A DNA stretch of 64,000 nt, taken from Cellulomonas triticagri. GTDB taxonomy: Bacteria > Actinomycetota > Actinomycetes > Actinomycetales > Cellulomonadaceae. The DNA lies in the NCBI RefSeq assembly GCF_003696205.1, contig NZ_RFFI01000001.1, forward strand, positions 52,071 to 116,070. The letters run 5' to 3'. This document shows positions 56,837 to 64,000 of this stretch, piece by piece. The notes beneath the pieces were generated by a model. The model ran no database searches and was not told where the DNA came from. It saw only the letters and a program-made list of their open reading frames with translations. A program made the position numbers and the translations under genes. The stretch's first letter is position 1, and every line of letters starts with the position of its first letter.

Positions 56837-57819
56837 CGACCGACCTGAACCCGTGGGCCGAGGACTCCGAGGAGCGTCGCCGCGCTGCGCTCGTGGAGAG
56901 CCTTCCCTCCGCGGACGAGGACACGCCGCTGATGGCGGAGCTGCGGCAGGACGCCCGCCGCAGGATCGAGCTGCGCGGCCGCGTCTTCCCGCGACCGGAC
57001 CGCACCCGGGTGATCACGGTCGCGAACCAGAAGGGCGGGGTCGGCAAGACCACGACCACCGTGAACCTCGCGGCGGCGCTGGCCCAGTCGGGCCTCCAAG
57101 TGCTCGTGATCGACAACGACCCGCAGGGCAACGCGTCGACGGCGCTCGGCATCGACCACCACGCCGGGATCACCTCGGTGTACGACGTGCTGGTCGACGG
57201 CGCGCCGCTGGCGTCCGCCGTGCACCCGTGCCCCGACATCCCGAACCTCACGTGCGTCCCGGCCACGATCGACCTGTCCGGTGCGGAGATCGAGCTCGTC
57301 TCGCTCGTCGCTCGGGAGACCCGGCTGCGGAACGCCCTGACGACGTACCTCGCGGAGCGGGAGCAGCGGGGGGAGCCGCGCATCGACTACGTCCTGGTCG
57401 ACTGCCCGCCGAGCCTGGGCCTGCTCACGGTCAACGCGTTCGTCGTGGCGGACGAGGTGCTGATCCCGATCCAGTGCGAGTACTACGCCCTGGAGGGTCT
57501 GAGCCAGCTGCTCAAGTCGATCGAGCTGATCCAGGCGCACCTGAACCCCGGGCTGCACGTGTCGACGATCCTGCTGACGATGTACGACGGCCGGACCAAC
57601 CTCGCGCAGCAGGTCGCGCAGGAGGTTCGGGAGCACTTCCCGGACAAGACGCTGCGGACCACCGTGCCGCGCTCGGTCCGGGTGTCGGAGGCGCCGTCCT
57701 ACGGGCAGACGGTGCTGACGTACGATCCGGGCTCGAGCGGCGCGCTCGCCTACCTGGAGGCAGCCCGAGAGCTCGCGGACCGCGGGACCACCGCGACCCG
57801 GTTGAAGGAGGACGTGTGA
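56833..57819 (+). CDS. parA: ParA (Soj), chromosome-partition ATPase
   Basis: 328 residues from GTG 56833 (GTGA overlap with rsmG). Deviant Walker [14 protein letters not shown] (Lys67 and Lys72), then [27 protein letters not shown] (Walker B), and [12 protein letters not shown] 57-residue N-terminal extension before the ATPase fold is as in other actinobacteria. It forms an ATP-dependent gradient on DNA that moves ParB-parS complexes. Confidence 0.97.
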   Translation: MTTDLNPWAEDSEERRRAALVESLPSADEDTPLMAELRQDARRRIELRGRVFPRPDRTRVITVANQKGGVGKTTTTVNLAAALAQSGLQVLVIDNDPQGNASTALGIDHHAGITSVYDVLVDGAPLASAVHPCPDIPNLTCVPATIDLSGAEIELVSLVARETRLRNALTTYLAEREQRGEPRIDYVLVDCPPSLGLLTVNAFVVADEVLIPIQCEYYALEGLSQLLKSIELIQAHLNPGLHVSTILLTMYDGRTNLAQQVAQEVREHFPDKTLRTTVPRSVRVSEAPSYGQTVLTYDPGSSGALAYLEAARELADRGTTATRLKEDV

Positions 57820-59069
57820 GCGAGAAGCGGCGTGGGCTCGGCCGGGGCCTGGGGGCCCTCATCCCGACGGGCCTGGAGACGCGGAGCGGCGACGGGGCGC
57901 GCCCGGTCGACGTGTTCTTCCCGGACCGCAGCGCGGAGCGCGAGCAGGCGGTGGCCGTCGACGACGCGCTGACCAGCGCGAACGCTCCCGCCGAGACCTC
58001 CGGGACGGCGGGCGGTGTCGGCGCGACGGACGGGGGAGCGGGTGCCACCCCGTCGTCCACGGACCGCGCGGTCAAGCCCGGCAGCACGCCTTCGGCGGGC
58101 TCGACCGACTCGACGGACTCGGCGGTCCCGGCCGGCACCGCGGGCTCGGACGACGACGGCGCACCGGGCGGCCCGACGGCTCAGGGCCGCGTGGCGTCCG
58201 GCGACGCCACGACCACGACGACGGTGGTCGACGACGGCGGCCTGCTGCCCGTGCCCGGGGCCGCGTTCGCGGAGCTCCCGGTGACGGCGATCCGCCCGAA
58301 CCCCCGGCAGCCGCGCAGCGTCTTCGACGAGGACGCCCTGGACGAGCTGGTCGGCTCGATCCAGGAGATCGGCGTCCTGCAGCCGGTGGTCGTGCGTCCG
58401 GTCGAGGACGGCTACGAGCTGATCATGGGCGAGCGCCGCTGGCGCGCGACCCAGGCGGCGGGCCTGGACACGATCCCCGCGATCGTCCGGCAGACCGAGG
58501 ACGCGGACCTGCTGCGCGACGCCCTGCTGGAGAACCTGCACCGCTCGCAGCTGAACCCGCTGGAGGAGGCGGCGGCGTACCAGCAGCTGCTGGACGACTT
58601 CGGGTGCACGCACGAGGAGCTCGCGACGCGGATCCACCGCTCGCGGCCGCAGATCTCGAACACGCTGCGCCTGCTGCGGCTGCCCCCGCTGGTGCAGCGT
58701 CGGGTGGCGGCGGGAGTGCTGTCCGCCGGCCACGCGCGGGCGCTGCTCGGCCTGGCCGACGGCGCGGCGATCGAGCGCCTGGCGCAGCGGATCGTCGCCG
58801 AGGGCCTGTCGGTGCGCGCGACGGAGGAGATCGTCGCCCTGGGCACCGAGGGCGAGGGCCGGCGGCAGCAGCGCCGTCCGCGCGCCGGGGTCCGCAACGA
58901 GGCGCTGGACGACCTCGCGAGCCGCCTCTCGGACCGGTTCGAGACACGGGTGAAGGTCGACCTGGGCAAGCAGCGCGGCAAGCTCACGGTGGAGTTCGCC
59001 TCGGTGCAGGACCTCAACCGCATCCTGTCCAGCCTCGCCCCGGACGACCCGGGCCTGCTGCGCGGCTGA
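57816..59069 (+). CDS. parB: ParB (Spo0J), parS-binding CTPase
   Basis: 417 residues from GTG 57816 (GTGA overlap with parA). N-terminal [13 protein letters not shown]arA-interacting motif, an unusually long low-complexity Ala/Gly/Ser/Thr/Asp linker (about 30-140), the CTP-binding domain with [13 protein letters not shown] and [11 protein letters not shown] (residues 205-215), helix-turn-helix [17 protein letters not shown] for parS, and the dimerisation end. It loads on the parS sites upstream of its own operon and spreads by CTP-dependent sliding. Confidence 0.97.
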   Translation: MSEKRRGLGRGLGALIPTGLETRSGDGARPVDVFFPDRSAEREQAVAVDDALTSANAPAETSGTAGGVGATDGGAGATPSSTDRAVKPGSTPSAGSTDSTDSAVPAGTAGSDDDGAPGGPTAQGRVASGDATTTTTVVDDGGLLPVPGAAFAELPVTAIRPNPRQPRSVFDEDALDELVGSIQEIGVLQPVVVRPVEDGYELIMGERRWRATQAAGLDTIPAIVRQTEDADLLRDALLENLHRSQLNPLEEAAAYQQLLDDFGCTHEELATRIHRSRPQISNTLRLLRLPPLVQRRVAAGVLSAGHARALLGLADGAAIERLAQRIVAEGLSVRATEEIVALGTEGEGRRQQRRPRAGVRNEALDDLASRLSDRFETRVKVDLGKQRGKLTVEFASVQDLNRILSSLAPDDPGLLRG

Positions 59070-59086
59070 CCGCGCACCCCAGCAGT

Positions 59087-59122
59087 ACGAGAGCCCACCG
59101 GCACGCGCCGGTGGGCTCTCGT
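59087..59122. terminator. Bidirectional terminator after parB
   Basis: Stem CGAGAGCCCACCGGC (59088-59102) with GCCGGTGGGCTCTCG (59107-59121), tetraloop ACGC. Ends both parB and the convergent ligase gene. Confidence 0.85.
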
Positions 59123-59174
59123 CGTCGGGGACGTGCGGGTCCGGGCCCGCCGTCGGCGGGGGAGTGGAGCGTGG

Positions 59175-60137
59175 TCAGCCCTGGCGGAGACCGGCCTCGA
59201 CCAGCCTCCGGTACAGGTCCGCCAGGTGGTGCCCCCCGGCCTCGGCGGCCTGCGGGAACAGGGACGTCTCGGTCATGCCGGGAGCGACGTTCACCTCGAG
59301 GAACCACGGCACGCCGTCGGCGTCCACGATGAGATCGGTCCGCGACAGGTGGCTCAGTCCCAGGGCGCGGTGCGCGGCGACGGCGGTCTCGGCGGCGCGG
59401 GCGGCGACGTCGTCGGGGAGCCGGGCCGGGGCGAAGTACTCGGTCCGGCCGGGGTTGTAGCGGGCGTCGTAGTCGTACGGGCCGTCGGTGACGACCTCGA
59501 CGGCGGGGAGCGCCTGGGGCGTGCCGTCGAGGTCGATGACGCTGATGGCGAGCTCGGTGCCCTCGACGGCGCGCTCGATGAGCGCGGTGTCCCCGTAGGC
59601 GAAGCAGGAGACCATCGCGCCGGGCAGCTCGTCGGCGGTGCGGACCAGGGTCACGCCGAGGGCGGAGCCGCCGCGGGACGGCTTGACGACGAGCGGCAGC
59701 CCGAGGCGGGCGACGACGGCGTCCATAACACGGCTCGCTCCGAGCTCCCGGAACAGGCTCTGCGGCAGCGTGACGAAATCCGGGGTGGCGATGCCGGCTC
59801 GCGTGACCGAGGTCTTGGCGATGGGCTTGCTCCACGCCACGCGGCTGGCCCGCGGCCCGGTGCCGAGCGCGCGCACACCGAGCAGCTCGAGGACGTCGCG
59901 TACGGAGCCGTCCTCGCCGCTCGCACCGTGCAGCAGAGGCCACACGAGGTCGGGGCGGGCCTCGGTGAGCGCGGGGACGAGGTCGGCGTCCACGTCGTGC
60001 ACGGTGACCTCGAGCCCGGTGGAGCGCAGCGCCTCGGCGACGCGGCGTCCGGAGCGCAGGGAGACGTCGCGCTCGTGCGACAGGCCCCCGGCGAGGACGA
60101 CGACACGGGGCTGGGCGCTGACGGGATCGTGCGGCAC
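59175..60137 (-). CDS. D-alanine-D-alanine ligase-like ATP-grasp enzyme
   Basis: 320 residues from GTG 60137. Ddl pattern: VVVLAGGLSHERDVSLRSG at the N-terminus, LLHGASGEDGSVRDVLELLG, VKPSRGGSALGVTLV, ELAISVIDLDG, and the last metal-binding stretch LEVNVAPGMTETSLFPQAA. It should join two D-Ala for peptidoglycan precursors. It is shorter than the main Ddl of many actinobacteria (about 350-370), so it may be a second paralogue with a different acceptor. Stands alone on the minus strand between parB and the aminotransferase. Confidence 0.85.
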   Translation of the reverse strand: MPHDPVSAQPRVVVLAGGLSHERDVSLRSGRRVAEALRSTGLEVTVHDVDADLVPALTEARPDLVWPLLHGASGEDGSVRDVLELLGVRALGTGPRASRVAWSKPIAKTSVTRAGIATPDFVTLPQSLFRELGASRVMDAVVARLGLPLVVKPSRGGSALGVTLVRTADELPGAMVSCFAYGDTALIERAVEGTELAISVIDLDGTPQALPAVEVVTDGPYDYDARYNPGRTEYFAPARLPDDVAARAAETAVAAHRALGLSHLSRTDLIVDADGVPWFLEVNVAPGMTETSLFPQAAEAGGHHLADLYRRLVEAGLRQG

Positions 60138-60263
60138 GGGTGCGGTCCTCCGGTGCGGGGTGCGGTCGCCGGCCGGTGGGCCGACGTCGGTGCTGGTGAG
60201 GCGGGTGCGGGTCGGCGTGGCGCGGGCACCGCGCCGACCCCTCGACCGTACCGGTCCGGGGGC

Positions 60264-61604
60264 TCAGGCCAGGTCGGGACCGGGCGACTGCATGTCGTCG
60301 CCGGGTCGGGCACCGCCGGTGCCGAACAGCGAGACGAGCTCGCTCTCGGCCGAGACGACGCCCGCGAGCCGCCGGACGCCCTCGCGGATGCGGTCGGGCG
60401 TCGGGAAGCAGAACGACAGCCGCACGTGGTCGGCGCCCTGGCCGTCCGCGTAGAACGCGGTGCCGGGCACGTAGGCGACGCGCGCGGTGACGGCGCGGGG
60501 CAGCATGGCCTTGGCGTCGAGACCGTCGGGCAGCCGCACCCAGGTGTAGAAGCCGCCGTCGGGGACGGTCCACGTCGCGTCCGGGAGGTGCTCGGCGAGC
60601 GCCCCGATCATGGCGTCGCGCCGCTCCCGGTAGAGCTCGCGGAAAGCCTTGACCTGGCCCTTCCAGTCGCACGTGGCCAGGTAGCCGCTGATGGCGAGCT
60701 GGGAGGCGTTGGAGGGGCACAAGATGGCCGACTCGGACGCGAGCACCAGCTTCTCGCGCACGGCGTGCGGTGCGACGGCCCAGCCGACGCGGTAGCCGGG
60801 CGCGAAGGTCTTGGAGAAGGACCCGAGGTAGATGACGCCCTCGTCGTCCACCGAGCGCATCGCGGGCAGCGGGTCGCCCTCGAAGCCCAGCAGGCCGTAC
60901 GGGTTGTCCTCGACGACGAGGACGCCGTGGCGCTGCGCGATCTCCAGGATGCGCGGGCGGCGCTCCCGGGACAGCGTGACGCCGGCGGGGTTGTGGAAGT
61001 TCGGGATCGTGTAGAGGAACTTGACCCGGCGACCCTCACGGGCGAGGTCCGCCAGGGTGGTCTCCAGCGCCTCGGGGACGATGCCGTGCGCGTCGAGCGG
61101 GACGTGGACGACGTCGGCCTCGTACGCCCGGAACACGCCGAGCGCGCCGACGTAGGACGGCGCCTCCGCCACGACGACGTCCCCCGGGTCGACGAACAGG
61201 CGGGTCACGAGGTCGAGCGCCTGCTGCGAGCCGGTGGTGACCACGACGTCGTCGGGGTGCGCCTCGATGCCCTCCAGGCGCATGACCTCGAGGATCTGCT
61301 CGCGCAGCCCCTCGTCGCCCTGCCCGGAGCCGTACTGCAGGGCGGTGGTGCCGCGGGTCTGCACGACGCGCTGGGCGAGCTCGCCGATGACGTCGAGGGG
61401 CAGGCCCTCCAGGTACGGCATGCCCCCGGCGAGGGAGACCACCTCGGGGCGGTTCGCGACGGCGAACAGGGCGCGGATCTCGGAGGCCCGCATGCCGTGC
61501 GTGCGGGCGGCGTAGGCACCGAGCCAGCGGTCGAGCCGCGTGCCGGCGGCCGGAGTCGGAGTGGGGCCCGACAGCGGTTCGCCGGGACGCGTCTCTTCAG
61601 TCAT
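60264..61604 (-). CDS. PLP-dependent class I aminotransferase (2-aminoadipate/MocR-domain type)
   Basis: 446 residues from ATG 61604. Fold type I: LQYGSGQGDEGLREQI, VVTTGSQQALDLVTRLF, YTIPNFHNPAGVTLS, VVEDNPYGLLGFEG and PLP lysine in YLGSFSKTFAPGYRVGW. No helix-turn-helix domain, so it is an enzyme and not a MocR regulator. Substrate is probably an aromatic, branched or 2-aminoadipate-type amino acid. Conserved near parB-trxA in many actinobacteria, role there unclear. Confidence 0.88.
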   Translation of the reverse strand: MTEETRPGEPLSGPTPTPAAGTRLDRWLGAYAARTHGMRASEIRALFAVANRPEVVSLAGGMPYLEGLPLDVIGELAQRVVQTRGTTALQYGSGQGDEGLREQILEVMRLEGIEAHPDDVVVTTGSQQALDLVTRLFVDPGDVVVAEAPSYVGALGVFRAYEADVVHVPLDAHGIVPEALETTLADLAREGRRVKFLYTIPNFHNPAGVTLSRERRPRILEIAQRHGVLVVEDNPYGLLGFEGDPLPAMRSVDDEGVIYLGSFSKTFAPGYRVGWAVAPHAVREKLVLASESAILCPSNASQLAISGYLATCDWKGQVKAFRELYRERRDAMIGALAEHLPDATWTVPDGGFYTWVRLPDGLDAKAMLPRAVTARVAYVPGTAFYADGQGADHVRLSFCFPTPDRIREGVRRLAGVVSAESELVSLFGTGGARPGDDMQSPGPDLA

Positions 61605-61694
61605 CTCCCGAGTGTGCCACGACCCCCGGGCCCGCCCCGGCGACGTCCACGACGGGCGCGCCGGACGTGCACGGCACCCCCACGAGCCGGGCCG

Positions 61695-62033
61695 TCAGGA
61701 CCAGGTGGCGATCTCCGCGAGGGCGGCGTCGAGCTCGTCGGCGTACGCGCGCTTCTCCCGCGCTCCCGGCAGGGCACGGACGAGCTCGCCCTGGTGGAAG
61801 ACGTAGAGCGTCGGGATCGACACGATGCCGTACCGGTCGGTCAGGTCGCGCTCCGCCTCGGTGTCGACGGCGACGAACCGCAGCCGCCCCGTGTAGGTGA
61901 CGGCGAGCTCGTCGAGGACGGGCGCGACCATCCGGCACGGCACGCACCAGTCGGCCCAGAAGTCGACCACGACGGGGACCTCGGAGCGCAGGACCTGCGC
62001 CTCGAAGTCCGCCGCCGTGACCGCGGTGGCCAT
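61695..62033 (-). CDS. trxA: Thioredoxin
   Basis: 112 residues from ATG 62033. Active site is DFWADWCVPCRMVAPVLDEL: the dipeptide between the cysteines is Val-Pro rather than the usual Gly-Pro. Cis-Pro region VSIPTLYVF is present. No signal peptide. It reduces protein disulfides with electrons from the adjacent trxB product; the start is 7 nt past the trxB stop. Confidence 0.94.
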   Translation of the reverse strand: MATAVTAADFEAQVLRSEVPVVVDFWADWCVPCRMVAPVLDELAVTYTGRLRFVAVDTEAERDLTDRYGIVSIPTLYVFHQGELVRALPGAREKRAYADELDAALAEIATWS

Positions 62034-62040
62034 CCGGGAC

Positions 62041-63102
62041 TCAGTGCCCCGCGGCGGCTGCGGCAGCGGCCGTGTCGGCGCCGCGGGCCGCGACGGCGTC
62101 CGCCGCGTCCACGTCGGCGTCGTCGAGGGCCGGGGGGATGTCCGACGGCGAGGCCGGGTCCACGTCGCCCAGCGCGGCGAGGTAGTGCTGCGCGTCGAGC
62201 GCCGCCGAGCAGCCCGAGCCGGCGGCGGTGATCGCCTGGCGGTAGGTGTGGTCCACGGCGTCGCCCGCGGCGAACACACCGGGCAGGTTGGTCCGGGTGG
62301 ACCGGCCCTCGACCACGATGTAGCCGTTCTCGTCCAGGTCGACCTGGCCGTGCAGCAGGTCGGTGCGCGGGATGTGGCCGATCGCGACGAACAGGCCGGT
62401 GGCGCCGTGCTCGCGGGTCTCGCCGGTGACGGTGTCGCGCAGGGTGACGCCGGTGACCTTGTCCTGGCCCTGGATGCCGACGACCTCGCTGTTCCAGGCG
62501 AACTGGATCTTCGGGTCGGCGAGGGCGCGGTCGGCCATGATCTTGGACGCCCGGAGCTCGTCGCGGCGGTGCACGATCGTCACCGACTTGCCGAACCGGG
62601 TGAGGAACGTGGCCTCCTCGACGGCGGAGTCGCCACCGCCGACGACGAGGATGTCCTGGTCCTTGAAGAAGAACCCGTCGCAGGTCGCGCACCAGGACAC
62701 GCCCCGGCCGGACAGCCGCTTCTCGTCGTCCAGGCCGAGCTCGCGGTACGCGGAGCCGGTGGCGAGGATGACGGCACGGGCGCGCACGGTCTCGCCGCCC
62801 GCGGTGACGACGGTCTTGACCGGGCCGGTGAGGTCGAGCTCGGTGGCGTCGTCCCACACGACCTCGGCGCCGAACCGCTCGGCCTGCTTCTGCAGGTTGT
62901 CCATGAGGTCCGGGCCGAGGATCCCGTCGGGGAAGCCTGGGAAGTTCTCGACGTCCGTGGTGTTCATGAGCGCGCCGCCCGCCGTCACGGAACCCGCGAC
63001 GACGTAGGGGGCCAGGCCCGCGCGCGCCGCGTAGATCGCCGCGGTGTACCCGGCGGGGCCGGAGCCGACGATGACGATGTCGCGGACGGGGGTCTCGGTC
63101 AC
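62041..63102 (-). CDS. trxB: Thioredoxin reductase
   Basis: 353 residues from GTG 63102 (GAAGGA upstream). FAD site [18 protein letters not shown], redox pair in WCATCDG, NADPH site [15 protein letters not shown], and [20 protein letters not shown]. The last 45 residues (Ala/Asp-rich) extend past the usual end. Transfers electrons from NADPH to TrxA. The upstream longer ORF is not used. Confidence 0.96.
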   Translation of the reverse strand: MTETPVRDIVIVGSGPAGYTAAIYAARAGLAPYVVAGSVTAGGALMNTTDVENFPGFPDGILGPDLMDNLQKQAERFGAEVVWDDATELDLTGPVKTVVTAGGETVRARAVILATGSAYRELGLDDEKRLSGRGVSWCATCDGFFFKDQDILVVGGGDSAVEEATFLTRFGKSVTIVHRRDELRASKIMADRALADPKIQFAWNSEVVGIQGQDKVTGVTLRDTVTGETREHGATGLFVAIGHIPRTDLLHGQVDLDENGYIVVEGRSTRTNLPGVFAAGDAVDHTYRQAITAAGSGCSAALDAQHYLAALGDVDPASPSDIPPALDDADVDAADAVAARGADTAAAAAAAGH

Positions 63103-63211
63103 GGTGCTTCCTTCGGGGTCCGGGGTGGGGCGGGTGCCGGGAGAACAGATCCTAGGCGCGGTCTGTTCCACGTCCGGTCGGCCGGGTGGCCGCTCCGGGT
63201 GGCCGGGCTGG

Positions 63212-64000
63212 TCAGGAGACGGCGACGTTCGACAGCTCGACCTTGTTGGCGCCGTCAGGGGTCTGCGAGAGCGACGTGAACCACAGGACGATGCTCTGCG
63301 TCTCGGTCGGCTGGGCGAGCGTGAGGACCGTCTGCGGGGTCGCGAGCGCACCCCCGGCGAGCACGTCGCCCGCGGTCGGGTTGGCCGCGTCGGTGGACCG
63401 GACCTCGACGTTGCCGCCGGCGCCGAGGCCGTCGAGCGTCACGGAGGTGACGGTCGCAGGCTCCTGGAGCGTGATCACCAGGCCGACGGCGTCCTTGAAC
63501 CCGGCGAAGTCGGGCCGGTTGTACGTGTGGGTGTACCAGGTCGTCGCGGGGTCGCCGTCGACCAGGCGGCCCACGAGCTCCTCGTGCTCACCGTCCCCGT
63601 CCGAGGGGTCGATCGAGCTGATCCCGGCGATGACCGGCGGCGCGGTGGCCGGGGCCTCCTCGCCACCGGCGCCCTCGTCGTCGGCGGGCGGCTCGGTGGC
63701 GGGCGCGGGCGTGGTGGTCGCCGCGGGCGGGTTCGTCGCGGTGTCCTCGCCGCCGCGGAACGGGCTGAGCACCGTGTTGATGGCGATGACCAGGCCGACG
63801 ACCACACCGACGGCCACCAGGCCGAGCACCCAGCGCGTCGGGTCGAACCGACGCTGCGCGGCGGTGGCGTCGCGCTGCTCGGCCGCGAACGGGAGGTCCC
63901 AGTCGGGGGTCCCCGCACCGGTGGCCCCCGCGGTGGCGGCGGCGGGCGCGGCGCGGTTCGGGGACGCCGGCACGCGCGCGACCGGCTGCGCGGACCGGAG
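63212..64000 (-). CDS. Membrane-anchored protein, edge-truncated (MviN-neighbour type)
   Basis: Open from the right edge to TGA at 63212. At least 262 residues; GTG 63973 would give 253 but the frame stays open to the edge, so the real start may lie outside. An Ala/Pro-rich start and one membrane helix ([18 protein letters not shown]) lead to a Pro/Thr/Ala linker and a C-terminal beta-sandwich domain like F5/8-type carbohydrate-binding folds ([39 protein letters not shown]). In relatives this place is taken by a protein-kinase-like partner of MviN/MurJ whose C-terminus is exactly this kind of domain. That identity is inference. Confidence 0.6.
   Translation of the reverse strand, partial: LRSAQPVARVPASPNRAAPAAATAGATGAGTPDWDLPFAAEQRDATAAQRRFDPTRWVLGLVAVGVVVGLVIAINTVLSPFRGGEDTATNPPAATTTPAPATEPPADDEGAGGEEAPATAPPVIAGISSIDPSDGDGEHEELVGRLVDGDPATTWYTHTYNRPDFAGFKDAVGLVITLQEPATVTSVTLDGLGAGGNVEVRSTDAANPTAGDVLAGGALATPQTVLTLAQPTETQSIVLWFTSLSQTPDGANKVELSNVAVS

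Overview
This is a 64 kb stretch of a very high-G+C actinobacterial chromosome, most like Cellulomonas or a close Micrococcales relative. Evidence: the G+C-rich codon use with many GTG starts, and a replication-origin gene order that matches Actinobacteria (pknB-pknA-pbpA-rodA-pstP-fhaB-fhaA; gyrA-gyrB-DUF721-recF-gnd-dnaN-dnaA; rpmH-rnpA-yidD-yidC-jag-rsmG-parA-parB; trxA-trxB). The genus is an inference; no 16S gene lies in the window.

Layout. 1-5.4 kb: a secreted two-gene RHS/YD-repeat locus (a LamG protein and an RHS protein cut by the window edge). 5.8-9.4 kb: a methyl-accepting chemotaxis protein and a NarL/DesK-type two-component pair. 9.5-13.4 kb: a small membrane exporter-like protein, a tetR-SCP2-like-aminotransferase operon with a candidate promoter/operator, and a universal stress protein. 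13.5-19 kb: a second RHS protein with a glycine-rich hydrophobic C-terminal tip and a tiny one-helix membrane protein just downstream, then an acyltransferase; two nearly identical 44-nt terminator palindromes bracket this block. 19.1-31.2 kb: tRNA-Leu and the cell-wall growth and division block (fhaA, fhaB, pstP, rodA, pbpA, pknA, pknB, a glutamine amidotransferase, a small membrane protein, class E sortase, DUF881, crgA). 31.2-38.2 kb: a rhomboid protease, a cyclophilin, and an accessory insert (Ala/Lys-rich protein; aldolase-kinase-GlpD-like operon; RibD-like reductase) followed by tRNA-Ala, a DLW-39 family miniprotein and tRNA-Ile. 38.2-50.2 kb: DUF3566, gyrA, gyrB, DUF721 (DciA-like), recF, gnd, dnaN, a DnaA-box-rich oriC candidate, dnaA. 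50.7-53.3 kb: rpmH, rnpA, yidD, yidC, jag. 53.3-56.1 kb: a gene-poor island. 56.1-64 kb: rsmG, parA, parB, a D-Ala-D-Ala ligase-like gene, a class I aminotransferase, trxA, trxB, and an edge-truncated membrane protein.

How it works together: dnaA/oriC start replication; dnaN, gyrAB, recF and DUF721 serve the fork; ParA/ParB act on the parS sites to segregate the origin; PknA/PknB, PstP, the FHA proteins, RodA, PbpA and CrgA couple growth to cell-wall synthesis; YidC/YidD/Jag insert membrane proteins.

The most notable feature is the 2.8 kb jag-rsmG interval. It carries a 16-bp tandem repeat (about 13 units, anchor GGGTGC) followed by seven parS-like sites, with an eighth inside the 3' end of rsmG: a compact centromere-like region beside oriC. 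The second notable item is the RHS tip with its adjacent 35-residue membrane ORF, which looks like a possible toxin/immunity pair.
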